NCBI GenBank assembly: GCA_025769875.1 | Contig: JAGFNK010000470.1 | Span: 1-40,225 of the forward strand | Reading direction: 5' to 3' | DNA from: Russula earlei | Taxonomy: Eukaryota > Basidiomycota > Agaricomycetes > Russulales > Russulaceae | DNA: 40,225 nt | In this document: positions 20,822 to 30,372 of the stretch, one piece after another | Numbering within the stretch: the stretch's first letter is position 1 | How the letters are laid out: each line of letters opens with the position of its first letter | The notes under the pieces: model-generated | Databases searched by the model: none | The model's input: only the letters and a program-made list of their open reading frames with translations | What the model was told of the DNA's origin: nothing | Position numbers and translations under genes: made by a program

Positions 20822-22224
20822 TTGCCGTTTTCAGCGCACTTGGTGGAGCTTGAATTCCATCCAAATTGGCGCAGAAACCCACTCAAACATGTGGGATAAA
20901 TATCTCCCTCAAACCAGCTTCAATTTATATGAAATTTATTGTCCCTGAATCGCCTGAATGAGGGCTAGGCAGCCCCATTGTTTTCATGAGATTTGAGTGA
21001 GAATTGGTGGAGCTGGACTCAAGCCACCTCCACATGTGTATTAGATGAATTACAACTCAAAATCATGGTCTATATCTATTATTTTTCCCTCATGTTGTAC
21101 CCATGGGCTGTCTTGAGGCAGCCCCATAGTGTTTTTGACTCAAGTGTTGTGGTGTGCAACATTATTTCCAGTGCGATTGGAGTCATGGCCAGCCACTCAT
21201 CACCCCTCTTGCCTCTCGATTCTGACCATCCTTCTTGTTTTTCACAGACAGAGAGGAGTGGGTTGCAAAGAGGGGTCCTATTCTGAACTCTTTCCACTAC
21301 AGAGTAGCTAGGGTGTTTTTATATACAGGAGTTGTCTCCATTGCAGGTGGTGGCAGCAGGCGTGGATGAGGAGCGAAGGTGTAGGTGGTGAGCGTGAGTT
21401 CATAGATAGAGATGTAGGTGGTGAGGACTCGAGAAAGAGGATGCGTGGGGTGGCTTGCATGGGGGTGGGATCTGTCATCTTGCAGCGGCGGTGGCAGGGT
21501 CATCTCCACTGCAGGTGTTGGCAGCAGACGTGGGCGAGAGCATGCGAATGGATGGGGAGGCGATGTGGGAGGCGGCGTGCGGTGTGCTGTTGGCATTGGC
21601 GACTGCTTCTCCTGCGGCGGCCGCGGCGTGGCGGCGGCTTCTGCTCCTGTTGTGGATGTTGTGGCTAAGTTTGTGGCCGAGGCCTTCTTGGTCTTCTGGG
21701 GTGGTGCTGGTGGCGAGGGGTTGTGATGGTGCGGCGGTGCTGGTGTCGCACAAAACTACTAAAGCGGTGGCTGTGACTGAGAAGACTGAGGCTGAGACTG
21801 AGAGGGTGGCGGCAGACTGAGCTGGTGCGACAGTGGAGGCAGATGGGGCGGAGGTGACGACTGAGGGCAATGCAGGGGTGACGGCGGCTGTGGCTGACAA
21901 GGGCGTGGCGGCAGTGGCTTGTGAGACAGTGGTGGAGGTGGTGGCGTGTGGCGCTAAGATGTCGGTGGCTGAGGCTGAGGCTATGGTGGCAGCTGATGAG
22001 ACTAAGGCAGCTGGCAAGGCTAAGAGCGTGGTGGCGGCGGTTGACTGATCTGAAGCTGGGGCGACAGAGATGGCTGGCAAAACTAGGGGTGCGGTGGCGG
22101 CAGCTGAGACTGAGAAGGCTGAGGCTGAGGGCAGGGTGGAGACGGCGGCGGCTGGCGATGCTGGTGCTATGACAGACTGGGCTGAACTGACGAGTACGGG
22201 TGAGGCTAAGATGGAGACTGATGC
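20822..22224 (-). mobile_element. T element copy 2, left half
   Basis: Begins TTGCCGTTTTCAGCGC right after TA (20820-20821) in hAT-2. The left terminal inverted repeat is 20822-21229 (408 bp), followed by a stretch conserved with copy 3 (21230-21340). Copy 2 then lacks about 570 bp present in copy 3 (23341-23908). It is interrupted at 22224 by a solo LTR-B with target duplication GATGC and continues at 26127. The strand given is that of the gag-like ORF. Confidence 0.9.
21475..22224 (-). pseudogene. T copy 2 gag-like protein, C-terminal low-complexity part
   Basis: Continuation of the gene whose N-terminus lies at 26127-27118; the LTR-B insertion splits it. After removing the LTR and one GATGC the frame is continuous (PAADFASV joins SILASPVLVSS) and agrees with copy 3. 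The protein here is almost wholly Ala, Ser, Thr, Val and Pro. Relative to copy 3 the end is frame-shifted and shorter, stopping at 21475. Function unknown. Confidence 0.7.
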
Positions 22225-23433
22225 TGTCAAGACTCACTGTTGAACTATCCAGTTCAAGAGTGAGGGGTAAGCTCGGAGACGAGTCGATAGACGTCCAAGA
22301 TGGCATGGGCAAGGAGTAGAGTCCAGAGTAGTAACAGATACCAGAGAGGTACTGTTACTGTGAGAGTTGAACAATCACGCAGAGAAGAGGCCAGGATAGT
22401 CACAAGGGGACGGTCCTTAAAGGAGTATCCTAGGGATAGAGAGTGCCATAAACAAATGGACAGTCTGAGGACAGTCTGCTACTTTATTGAGCGCTTATAT
22501 ACTACAAGAGAACTGCTAAATAGGGAACAAGTCATAATCTTGTTATCAAGCACAATAGAGTGATGAGTAAGAAGTCGGAGTGTGCTTACTGAGCATGCTC
22601 AGTCATGCTCAGTAAGCTGCTGAGTAAGAAGGCTTCTCTTGATGAGTAAGAGCTTTCATTGTCCACGTGTTCACTGCTTTAGTGCACGTGCGAGCACCTG
22701 ATTCATTTTCTGTTAGTTAGTTTAGGGCCGGTCATTTGAGGACTTGTAGTTTGGTTATGGAATAGTGCTATCTTATAAGGCCCTTATATAGTTCTATTAG
22801 GGTCCTTAGAGTTGACCCTAATACTTCTATTATTGCCGTTTTCAGCGCACTTGGCGGAGCTTGAATTCCACCCAAATTGGCGCAGAAACCCCCTCAAACA
22901 TGCGGGATGAATATCTCCCTCAAAACAGCTTCAATTCATATGAAAATCATTGTCCCTGAATTGCCTGAATGAGGGCTAGGCAGCCCCATTGTTTTCATGA
23001 GATTTGAGTGAGAATTGGTGGAGCTGGACTCAAGCCACCTCCACATGTGTATTAGATGAATTACAACTCAAAATCATGGTCTATATCTATTATTTTTCCC
23101 TCATGTTGTACCCATGGGCTGTCTTGAGGCAGCCCCATAGTGTTTTTGACTCAAGTGTTGTGGTGTGCAACGTTGTTTCCAGTGCGATTGGAGTCATGGC
23201 CAGCCACTCATCACCCCTCTCACCTCTCGATTCTGACCATCCTTCTTGTTTTCACAGACAGAGAGGAGTGGGTTGCAAAGAGGGGTCCTATTCTGAACTC
23301 TTTCTACTACAGAGTAGCTAGGGTGTTTTTATATACAGGAGAGAGGTACTAGAGATGAATGGCATGAAAGTGAATCAAGACTGGTTGAGACAGTCAAGGC
23401 GGTCGTGAAAGGCTTGAGACGCGAACGCGTCTA

Positions 23434-25361
23434 GTGTGCCGAGGCATGCATGCGCACATGGTCGGTGGCAAGGGCTGGGCGATGCAATCGAGGTCTTGAT
23501 GTTGCACACAAGATGGCTTGTGGTGTGCGGTCGGTGGACTGCCTGGAACGAGAGGGAGGTGGCAAGGGATGAAAGGGAGCTGAGGTGTCAGTCTCATGTC
23601 GTGTTGTGTCGCGTTTTTGCATGTGATTTTGAGGCCAGCCATAATCTTCCTTACACCTCCCAGGGGCTTGAAACTTTGACCATTCTTGGTCAAGCATCTG
23701 AATGCGAGTGTTTTGAGCCTTTCACGTCTGAATTGAGGTGGCGGTCGTGGCTGCTTGTGCTGTGGAAGACGTGAAGGTGGCAATCGGCAATGGCGATGAT
23801 GGAAGAGGTGAGGGCGATGGGAAACAGAGGCGATGGAGACGAGGGCGGCGGTGATGAGATGGTGGCTGCGTGGTGGTAGTGTTGTCTTGTGGCGGTGGCG
23901 GCGTGGTCATCTCCATTGCAGGTGGTGGCAGCAGGCGTGGACAAGGAGCGAAGGCGTAGGCGGTGAGCGTGAGTTCGTAGATAGAGACGTAGGTGGTGAG
24001 GACTCGAGAAAGAGGATGCATGGGGTGGCTTGCGCGGGGGTGGGATCTGTCGTCTTGTGGCAGCAGTGGTGGGGTCGTCTCCACTGCAGGTGTCAGCAGC
24101 AGACGTGGGCGAGAGTGCACAAATGGATGGGGAGGCGATGTGGGAGGCAGCGTGCAGTGTGCTGTTGGTGTTGGCGACTGCTTCTCCTGCGGTGGCGGCT
24201 TCTGCTCCTGTTGTGGCATGTTGTGGCTAAGTGGGTGGCTGAGGCCTTCTTGGTCTTCTGGGGTGGTGCTGGTGGCGAGGGGTTGCGACAGTGCGGTGGT
24301 GCTGGTGTCACGCGAAACTACTAAAGCAGTGGCTGAGACTGAGAAGACTGAGGCTGAGACTGAGAAGACTGAGGCTGAGACTGAGAAGACTGAGGCTGAG
24401 ACTGAGAAGGTGGCGGCGGACTGAGCTGGTGCGATGGTGGAGGCGGACGGGGCAGAGGCGACGACTGAGGGTGACGCAGGGGCGACGGCGGCTGTGGCTG
24501 ACAAGGGCGTGGCGGCGGTGGCTTGTGAGACGGTGGTGGAGATGGTGGCGTGTGGCGCTAAGACGTCGGTGGCTGAGGCTGAGGCTATGGTGGCAGCTGA
24601 CGAGACTAAGGCGGCTGGCAAGGCTAAGAGTGCGGTGGCGGTGGTTGACTGATCTGAAGCTGGGGTGACTGAGACGGCTGGCAAAACTAGGGGCGCGGTG
24701 GTGGTGGCTGAGACTGAGAAGGCTGAGGCTGAGGGCAGGGTGGAGATGGCGGTGGCTGGCGATGCTGGTGCTATGATGGACTGGGCTGAACTGACGAGTA
24801 CAGGTGAGGCTAAGATGGAGACTGATGTGAAGTCGGCGGCTGGCACGACTGTGGCTACTGTGGCGATGGACGAGGTGACAGACGAGACTGAGGGTGACGA
24901 AACAACTGAGGGCGCAGGAGCGGATGAGAGGAAGGTGGGGGTGGCAGACGAGGCTGCGAGGGCTGAAGTGGCAGACGGAGCTAAAATGTCAGTGGGCGAG
25001 GTTGAGATGGTGGTTGTGCATGGAGCTGAGATAGTGGCCATAGCAGGCGACACTGAGGGCGCAGGAGCTGGTTGGGCTAAGACGGGGACAGTGGCGATAG
25101 GCGATGTCACGGCTGAGGCTACGGCAGTGGGGACAGACAAGGTGGCAACGACGGCAAATGTGGGCGATGCTGGGATGGCGAGGGCAGGTGGAGCCGAGGC
25201 GATGATGGCTGGCGAGTTGAGGATGGCAGCGGTGAACGAGGTGATGGGAACGGCAGATGAGGTGGGAACCGCAGGGACAATGGGCAAGGCAGGCGAGGCG
25301 GAGGCGATGGTGCACGATGTAGGGATGGAGGCTGGAGCGGGCATGGGCGCAGGGTATGTGT
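23434..25361 (-). pseudogene. T copy 3 gag-like gene, N-terminus deleted
   Basis: An open frame of 540 codons runs to a TGA at 23722-23724. The same frame then continues open for about 95 more codons (MLDQEWSKFQAPGRCKED..., towards 23434), and ACG-TGA-AAG is what ACG-CGA-AAG gives after CpG decay. Composition: Ala/Ser/Thr/Pro/Val low complexity for ~370 residues, then a His/Pro/Gln-rich tail. The gag-like N-terminal domain seen in copy 2 is gone, so this copy is a deletion derivative. A 21-bp repeat (24330-24415) encodes repeated SVSASVF. Confidence 0.7.
24330..24415. repeat. 21-bp minisatellite in the gag-like gene
   Basis: About four units of GCTGAGACTGAGAAGACTGAG, in frame in the minus-strand gene. 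Copy 2 (near 21770) has fewer than two units, so the array expanded or contracted between copies. Confidence 0.85.
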
Positions 25362-26126
25362 ATGGTCAGAATGGAGAGGTAAGAGAGGCAATGAGTGGCT
25401 GGCCATCACTCCAATCACACTGAAAACAACGTTGCACACCACAACACTTGAGTCAAAAACACTATGGGGCTGCCTCAAGACAGCCCATGGGTACAACATG
25501 AGGGAAAAATAATAGATATAGACCATGATTTTGAGTTGTAATTCATCTAATACACATGTGGAGGTGGCTTGAGTCCAGCTCCACCAATTCTCACTCAAAT
25601 CTCATGAAAACAATGGGGCTGCCTAGCCCTCATTCAGGCAATTCAGGGACAATAATTTTCATATGAATTGAAGCTGGTTTGAGGGAGATATTCATCCCGC
25701 ATGTTTGAGGGGGTTTCTGCGCCAATTTGGGTGGAATTCAAGCTCCGCCAAGTGCACTGAAAAGGGCAATAAGGTCCTTAGTATTGCCTTTATAGTTCAT
25801 TCTATATTTATTAGAGTTGGTCTAATAACGCATTGTAGGGCCTTTGATACTAGGTTAGTGCCTATTGTAGAGCTCCTAGAGTCGTTCCAAAGGGTCCTTA
25901 GGAAGGCCCTAATACTGTCCTTTGTTGCTAGAAGGGTTGCCTTTAAGTGGGGCTTGCTATATGTCGATTGTGCCGAGAATTGCTCGCGCAACAATGCGTG
26001 CGCGATATTGTGGACACCTCTACTCACCCCTTTTGCTCGTGTGAACAGGGTGACACCATAGAGGCTGGGTTTCCTCCTATAAGGAAGGGTCCTTCAAGGG
26101 CCCTCTCCGGAGAATGGTTCATGACA

Positions 26127-27118
26127 GATGCGAAGTCAGCGGCTGGCACGACTGAGGCTACTGTGGCAACGGACGAGGTGATGGACAAGACTGAGGGCGA
26201 CAAGATGACTGAGGGCGCGGGAGTGGATGAGACAAAGGCAGGGGTGGCAGACGAGGCTGCGAGGGCTGAAGTGGCGGGCGGTGCTAAAACGTCGGTGGGC
26301 AAGGTTGAGATGGTGGTTGTGCATGGAGCTGAGACATTGGCCATAGCAGGCGACACTGAGGGCATGGGAGCTGGTTGGGCAAAGATGGCGACAGTGGCGA
26401 TAGGTGATGTCACGGCTGAGGCTATGGCGGCGGGGACAGATGAGGTGGCGACGATGGCGAATGCGGGTGATGCTGGGACAGCAAGGGCAGGTGGAGCCGA
26501 GGCAATGATGGCTGGCGAGTTGAGGATGGCAGCGGTGAACGAGGTGACGGGAACGGCGGATGAGGTGGGAACCACAGGGAAGATGGGCAAGGCAGGTGGG
26601 GCAGAGGCGATGGTGCACGATGTAGGGACGAAGGCTGGAGCGGGCATGGGCGCAGGGTATGTGTAGTCGTCTTCATCTTCGTCTGCAGAGCAGAGTTGGT
26701 GTTCCTGCTGAATGTCACAGGGACGCTGAGAGAATATCTTGACTAGTGTGTCAAATACTTCTTGGAAATCGACAAAGTGCCTCTGCTGTTCATTTGGGTG
26801 CCAGGGGCTGAGACGTTGGGAGACCATCCAGCAGTCGTCCGGGTGGAGTCCGAGCCAGAATGACTCATCACAATCTTCGTAGCACAGGCAGCACGCATGG
26901 ACGAGGGGACCGCAGATTGCCCTGAAACTCTGGTAGTATTCGTCTACGTCTTCCTGGTCACACATGCAGAGTCTTGACGAGGAGGCGATAAGGTCCTCCA
27001 GATCCCACTTGAGCTTGAGGTATTCTAACTGAGTCAGCATGCTGAAGGAGTGCGGCGCATGGTGAAGACAGATGGCAGGTCGACGCAGGCAGTGTGTGTT
27101 AAATATACAATCTGTCAT
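26127..27118 (-). pseudogene. T copy 2 gag-like protein, N-terminal part
   Basis: The ORF starts MTDCIFNTHCLRRPAICL at 27118. Residues ~27-125 form a helical, Cys/Trp/His-containing block: LKLKWDLEDLIASSSRL, DVDEYYQSFRAICGPL, ESFWLGLHPDDCWMVSQRL, VDFQEVFDTLVKIF. This resembles the capsid-like gag domain seen in many Agaricomycete retrotransposon-derived hypothetical proteins (the FW.G.HP motif). An acidic spacer and the Ala/Ser/Pro low-complexity region follow. No protease, polymerase or transposase motif is visible. The frame is interrupted by LTR-B but otherwise open, and CpG-rich. Role unknown; it could be a captured gag gene or the element's own protein. Confidence 0.65.
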
Positions 27119-27146
27119 ATAGATTAATCCACTTCACTGTACCCAA

Positions 27147-27370
27147 GGCTAGGTAGCTCAGTGGTTAGAGCACCTGGTATATATCCGGGAGGTCCTGGGT
27201 TCAATCCTCAGTCTGGCCATTTTCTTAATTGCACCAGGATAGAAGGGAATCATGTGAGCGCATGTCAACCCCCTCCTCTGAGGTCCCCAGGTTGGGTCAC
27301 ATAGTGTTGAACCCACAAGGCGGACCCAAGAGGGTGGCAATGACTAAGCACCTCCTCTGAGGTCCCTCTA
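27147..27370 (+). mobile_element. tRNA-derived SINE
   Basis: 27147-27218 folds as a 72-nt cloverleaf. The acceptor is GGCTAGG/TCTGGCC with G-T pairs, the D stem GCTC/GAGC, the anticodon stem CCTGG/CCGGG, and the T arm CTGGG-TTCAATC-CTCAG. Pol III A box TAGCTCAGTGG and B box GGTTCAATCC are intact, and TTTT follows at 27220. The anticodon loop TATATAT has A instead of U at position 33, so this is not a working tRNA. The body to ~27370 contains CCTCCTCTGAGGTCCC twice. The 3' end and target duplication are not clear. Confidence 0.65.
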
Positions 27371-27912
27371 TCTGTGGTTGCATTTCACAACAGTGTGACT
27401 GGTGCAGCTGCAACTGTGGGTGTGGAGGGCCAAATGTGAGTTGGAAGGGAGCGGTGCAACTGATGTGGCTGAGACAGTGGGTGTGGTGGGAATGAGGGCA
27501 AAGGATGGTCAGAATGGAGAGGTGAGAGGGGCAATGAGTGGCTGGCTGTCACTCCGATCACACTGAGAACAATGTTGCACACCACAACACTTGAGTCAAA
27601 AACACTATGGGGCTGCCTCAAGACAGCCCATGGGTACAACATGAGGGAAAAATAATAGATATAGACCATGATTTTGAGTTGTAATTCATCTAATACACAT
27701 GTGGAGGTGGCTTGAGTCCAGCTCCACCAATTCTCACTCAAATCTCATGAAAACAATGGGGCTGCCTAGCCCTCATTCAGGCGATTCAGGGACAATAAAT
27801 TTCATATGAATGGAAGCTGTTTTGAGGGAGATATTCATCCCGCATGTTTGAGGGGGTTTCTGCGCCGATTTGGGTGGAATTCAAGCTCCGCCAAGTGCGC
27901 TGAAAACGGCAA

Positions 27913-28479
27913 TAAATAAGATCAATGGTCGCGTCTATGAACGCATCCTACCAATGCAGATATGCTTGAGTCAAGCAAGCAATACTCGTGGAGGGGAAGG
28001 AGTGTTAGATCCTTCTAGAGTATGACAACAAGATGAGAGGGGCTCTGCAGACGGGGTAGGAGTCAACTGTTTGGGATTGGCAAACTAAGTCGAGCTTAAG
28101 GCTCAACTGTTTCTACTGGAGGCTTTATATAGCCCTACAGGGATAAGGTTCATACTACTGTAGTACTGGTTGGTGCTATAGAAGCAAAAGGCAGCTCATA
28201 GAAGCGAGGTTGCTTCTATGTAAACGATCTCGGTGCTGGAAGCATTAAGTGCTTCCCCAATCAAGGAATCAACGTACGTGGCGGTACAGGAACATCTGGG
28301 ACAGAAGCAATGCTACTCATTGCTTCTTCAGTACATCTTCTGAAAGATACGATCAACGCGCTCCGAATGTGATATCAAGGAACATAAACGATCAAGATCT
28401 GACGCACGCATAATGCAAACGGTGCAGTCCATAGTTCAGGTGTTCCGGAATCTTCCGGACCCCAAACCACTTGGTAACA
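27913..28479 (-). repeat. LTR family C, reversed, cut by a T insertion
   Basis: Begins at the TA of TTAAATAAG, about 20 bp inside LTR-C, exactly where T copy 2 ends, and runs to the LTR terminus GGTAACA. The next bases, CCCAC, match the uninterrupted T variant II at ~2862, which supports insertion of LTR-C into a T element with target CCCAC. It is CpG-rich, so a young copy. Confidence 0.88.
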
Positions 28480-29383
28480 CCCACCCGCAATCGCATTCGG
28501 CAGTGCCATCAGCGCCCAAGCGACCACCCACCAGCACTCTCCCTATCCCCCCTCCAGCCTCTCCTTTGCATCGTCTCCCCCTCCTCGCGTCGCGACTCGA
28601 CCACACCCCTCGTCACCACACCTGGCCTCGGCCATCGTTCACAAATCGCCACACGCCACTACCACAGCCGCTGGAGACCACGACTCGATACCTCGCGTTG
28701 TCCAGCTTTGGTCCCCTTCTCACGTCTAGATTTCCTTTCATATGCCTGTCTTTTGTGCTTTTCCTGTCCCTTAGCCTTAGTTCCCACCTGTATCTGCTAC
28801 CATCTTGAATAAAGTTGCCCTGTTGTTCCCTTATCATCTGTGTGAACCTGAGTGCAGTCGAATGAACAAATGCGTTCTCGCGTTCCCGCTAGGTGCTCCT
28901 CCTCTTTGGAGCTTCAGTCTTATGAAGTCATTCTGCATTCTTGGACACACTTTACCGCCCCATGGGCTCAGGTGTGCACTTCCTGGGGGGGCTCCTTCCC
29001 GGCACACGACCGTGCTACTGTCACACGATATGAGGGAAACGACGTTGCACACCACAATGCTTGAGTCAAAAACACTATGGGGCTGCCTCAAGACATCCCA
29101 TGGGTACAACATGAGGGAAAAATAATAGATATAGACAATGATTTTGAGTTGTAATTCATCTAATACACATGTGGAGGTGGCTTGAGTCCAGCTCCACCAA
29201 TTCTCACTCAAATCTCATGAAAACAATGGGGCTGCCTAGCCCTCATTCAGGCGATTCAGGGACAATAAGTTCCATGTGAATTGAAGCTGTTTTGAGGGAG
29301 ATATTCGCCCCGCATGTTTGAGAGGGTTTTCTGCGCCGATTTGGGTGGAATTCAAACTCCGCCAAGTGCGCTGAAAACGGCAA
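28480..29383 (+). mobile_element. T element copy 4 (variant II), right part
   Basis: 28480-28905 matches 2866-3275. 28906-29035 is internal sequence absent from the copy at 2866. 29040-29383 is the right terminal inverted repeat, ending CTGAAAACGGCAA before TA (29384-29385). The left part is lost. It sits in retroelement E. No ORF I would call a gene; the Pro/Ser-rich frames occur on both strands. Confidence 0.82.
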
Positions 29384-29451
29384 TAAATGGGAAGGTGGTA
29401 ATCGCCTGGCATCCACAAGGTAATTCTGTCAGGAGTAGGAGGTGTATCTGG

Positions 29452-29964
29452 TCAAAAACCACACGTGCAATACTCTGTTTTGCAGTTACACCTTGCTGTC
29501 CACGGATTTGACTCAGTATCTTCTGTGCTGGCAGACCAACATTCTTGACTAGTTGGGACAGTGGTCTGAATCGGTGTGAGGGGTCGAGGGGCAAGACTTG
29601 AGGCTTCTAGGATTGCTGGGACAGAATAGTACGCAGGGGGACCAGTATATGAGGCGTCTGGGCTGGTAATTGCCCAAGGTTGATTGTAGTCTGCGTCATA
29701 TAGCCAAGAGTTAGTCTCCCAATCAAAGGTGTTGTGTATTCCTGGTACAACAGCAAGTTGGATGTAAGATTGATTTTCCCTTTGTATTCTGTTGAGGCGT
29801 AGGTGGTAGAACTGGACAGTGAGACGGTAGTAGCTGATGTATGTCCAAGCCAGATAAAACAGGCGATACCCTGTCCTTAAAGAGTGGACAATGATGTGGT
29901 GGCGTGGTTGAATGACTCTGGTCCAAAGGTTTAATTCACTGGTGCGTAAGGATTGGTAGTCCAC
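29452..29964 (-). CDS. Retroelement E ORF3, unknown protein
   Basis: An open frame of 170 codons overlapping the end of ORF2 by 34 bases in the -1 frame and starting at a GTG, so it may be reached by frameshift or be the same protein broken by one indel. The first ~75 residues are Tyr/Arg/Leu-rich and aromatic (YRLFYLAWTYISYYRLTVQF). A Trp/Tyr/Pro-rich region follows. The C-terminus has CNCKTEYCTC, a compact Cys cluster that might bind metal. I recognise no family. The full-length frame and normal CpG suggest a young copy. Confidence 0.45.
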   Translation of the reverse strand: MDYQSLRTSELNLWTRVIQPRHHIIVHSLRTGYRLFYLAWTYISYYRLTVQFYHLRLNRIQRENQSYIQLAVVPGIHNTFDWETNSWLYDADYNQPWAITSPDASYTGPPAYYSVPAILEASSLAPRPLTPIQTTVPTSQECWSASTEDTESNPWTARCNCKTEYCTCGF

Positions 29965-30296
29965 TGGCTGCCCTTGGATGTTCTTCGCTTGAGCAAGGTG
30001 CCAATATAGTAGTGTTGTCGTGCTGGAGGTAGAAGTCGACTAAGGGTTTCAAGATATAGTGTGTGTTCGTCGTGGCTTAAGAGTTGTCCAAAAGGCAAGA
30101 CTCCAAGGAACTCTTTAACAATAAGGTGGGGAAAGTCCTCGTGAGGTGGTTCAATTTCTGGTACGTTGTGTAAGTTAGTTAAGGTGGTGACGGGGAATGT
30201 GACAGAAGTCCAAGTTCGATAATGATTTAGGCTTAAGACGTGTCTGGTGATAGCATCTTCTTCTTCGTCTTCTTCTAAGGCATATTCTCGAGGCAC
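29931..30296 (-). CDS. Retroelement E ORF2, unknown protein
   Basis: An open frame of about 121 codons with no in-frame ATG near the start (first codon GTG at 30296), so it may be an exon or part of a larger ORF with ORF3. It opens with a strongly acidic block (YALEEDEEEDAITRHVLSLN). Moderately hydrophobic, probably helical sequence follows (HLIVKEFLGVLPFGQLL, LYLETLSRLLPPARQHYYIG), and it ends basic. Merged with ORF3 by one -1 shift it would be ~270 aa. No family recognised. Confidence 0.4.
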   Translation of the reverse strand: MPREYALEEDEEEDAITRHVLSLNHYRTWTSVTFPVTTLTNLHNVPEIEPPHEDFPHLIVKEFLGVLPFGQLLSHDEHTLYLETLSRLLPPARQHYYIGTLLKRRTSKGSQWTTNPYAPVN

Positions 30297-30320
30297 TTTA
30301 GTTAAGGCAAAGAAGAAATG

Positions 30321-30372
30321 TTTATTCGATCTTTTATTGAAGCATTACAAGGATGGTTCTTACTTTTAAGAA
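30321..30372 (-). terminator. Hairpin and polyadenylation signals after ORF1
   Basis: On the minus strand the ORF1 stop lies inside a perfect 8-bp hairpin (GGTTCTTA-AAAG-TAAGAACC, 30372-30353). Two AATAAA signals follow within 40 bases (at 30338-30333 and 30326-30321). This suggests that ORF1 transcripts may end here. Confidence 0.45.

Larger units (their letters stand above)
22833..25769 (-). mobile_element. T element copy 3, complete ends
   Basis: 2,937 bp with terminal inverted repeats of 408 bp (22833-23240 and 25362-25769), outer tips TTGCCGTTTTCAGCGC and CACTGAAAAGGGCAA. TA lies on both sides (22831-22832, 25770-25771), and the intact LTR-B copy near 33490 shows a single TA at that site. 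Tips plus TA duplication fit Tc1/mariner-like or related cut-and-paste chemistry, but no transposase ORF exists inside. Compared with copy 2 it has lost the N-terminal part of the gag-like gene: the sequence after GGGTATGTGTA jumps straight to the TIR at 25362. Confidence 0.93.
22225..26126 (-). repeat. Solo LTR, family B, itself interrupted by T copy 3
   Basis: Runs from TGTCAAGACTCACTG to GGTTCATGACA on the plus strand. GATGC flanks both ends (22220-22224 and 26127-26131). Net length without T copy 3 and its TA is 963 bp, equal to the other LTR-B copies (964 and 966). It is CpG-rich, hence young. It sits inside T copy 2. Confidence 0.95.
26127..27912 (-). mobile_element. T element copy 2, right half
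   Basis: Resumes after LTR-B with the second GATGC. It contains the gag-like N-terminus, a SINE (27147 on), ~130 bp of unique DNA, and the right terminal inverted repeat (27504-27912) ending CTGAAAACGGCAA. It is followed by TA (27913-27914) and LTR-C sequence. Because the left end of copy 2 lies in hAT-2, its two flanks belong to different targets, so copy 2 is a recombinant. Confidence 0.88.

Noticed and set aside
22980..23320. Conserved ORF beginning with a WWSWTQATSTC-like peptide, repeated at 20993, 23004, 25598, 27741 and 29211
   Set aside because: It lies wholly inside the T terminal inverted repeat. It is conserved because the TIR DNA is conserved, and its plausible start uses a non-ATG codon after a stop.
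27147..27218. Functional tRNA gene
   Set aside because: Position 33 is A, the loop TATATAT gives no sensible anticodon setting, and SINE-like body sequence follows.
27158..27340. 60-codon minus-strand ORF
   Set aside because: It is the antisense translation of the tRNA-like SINE head and body; such peptides are a common annotation artefact.
28413..28837. Overlapping Pro/Ser/His-rich ORFs, also at 2333-3211
   Set aside because: Low-complexity frames open on both strands and in several phases, within T-element noncoding DNA.
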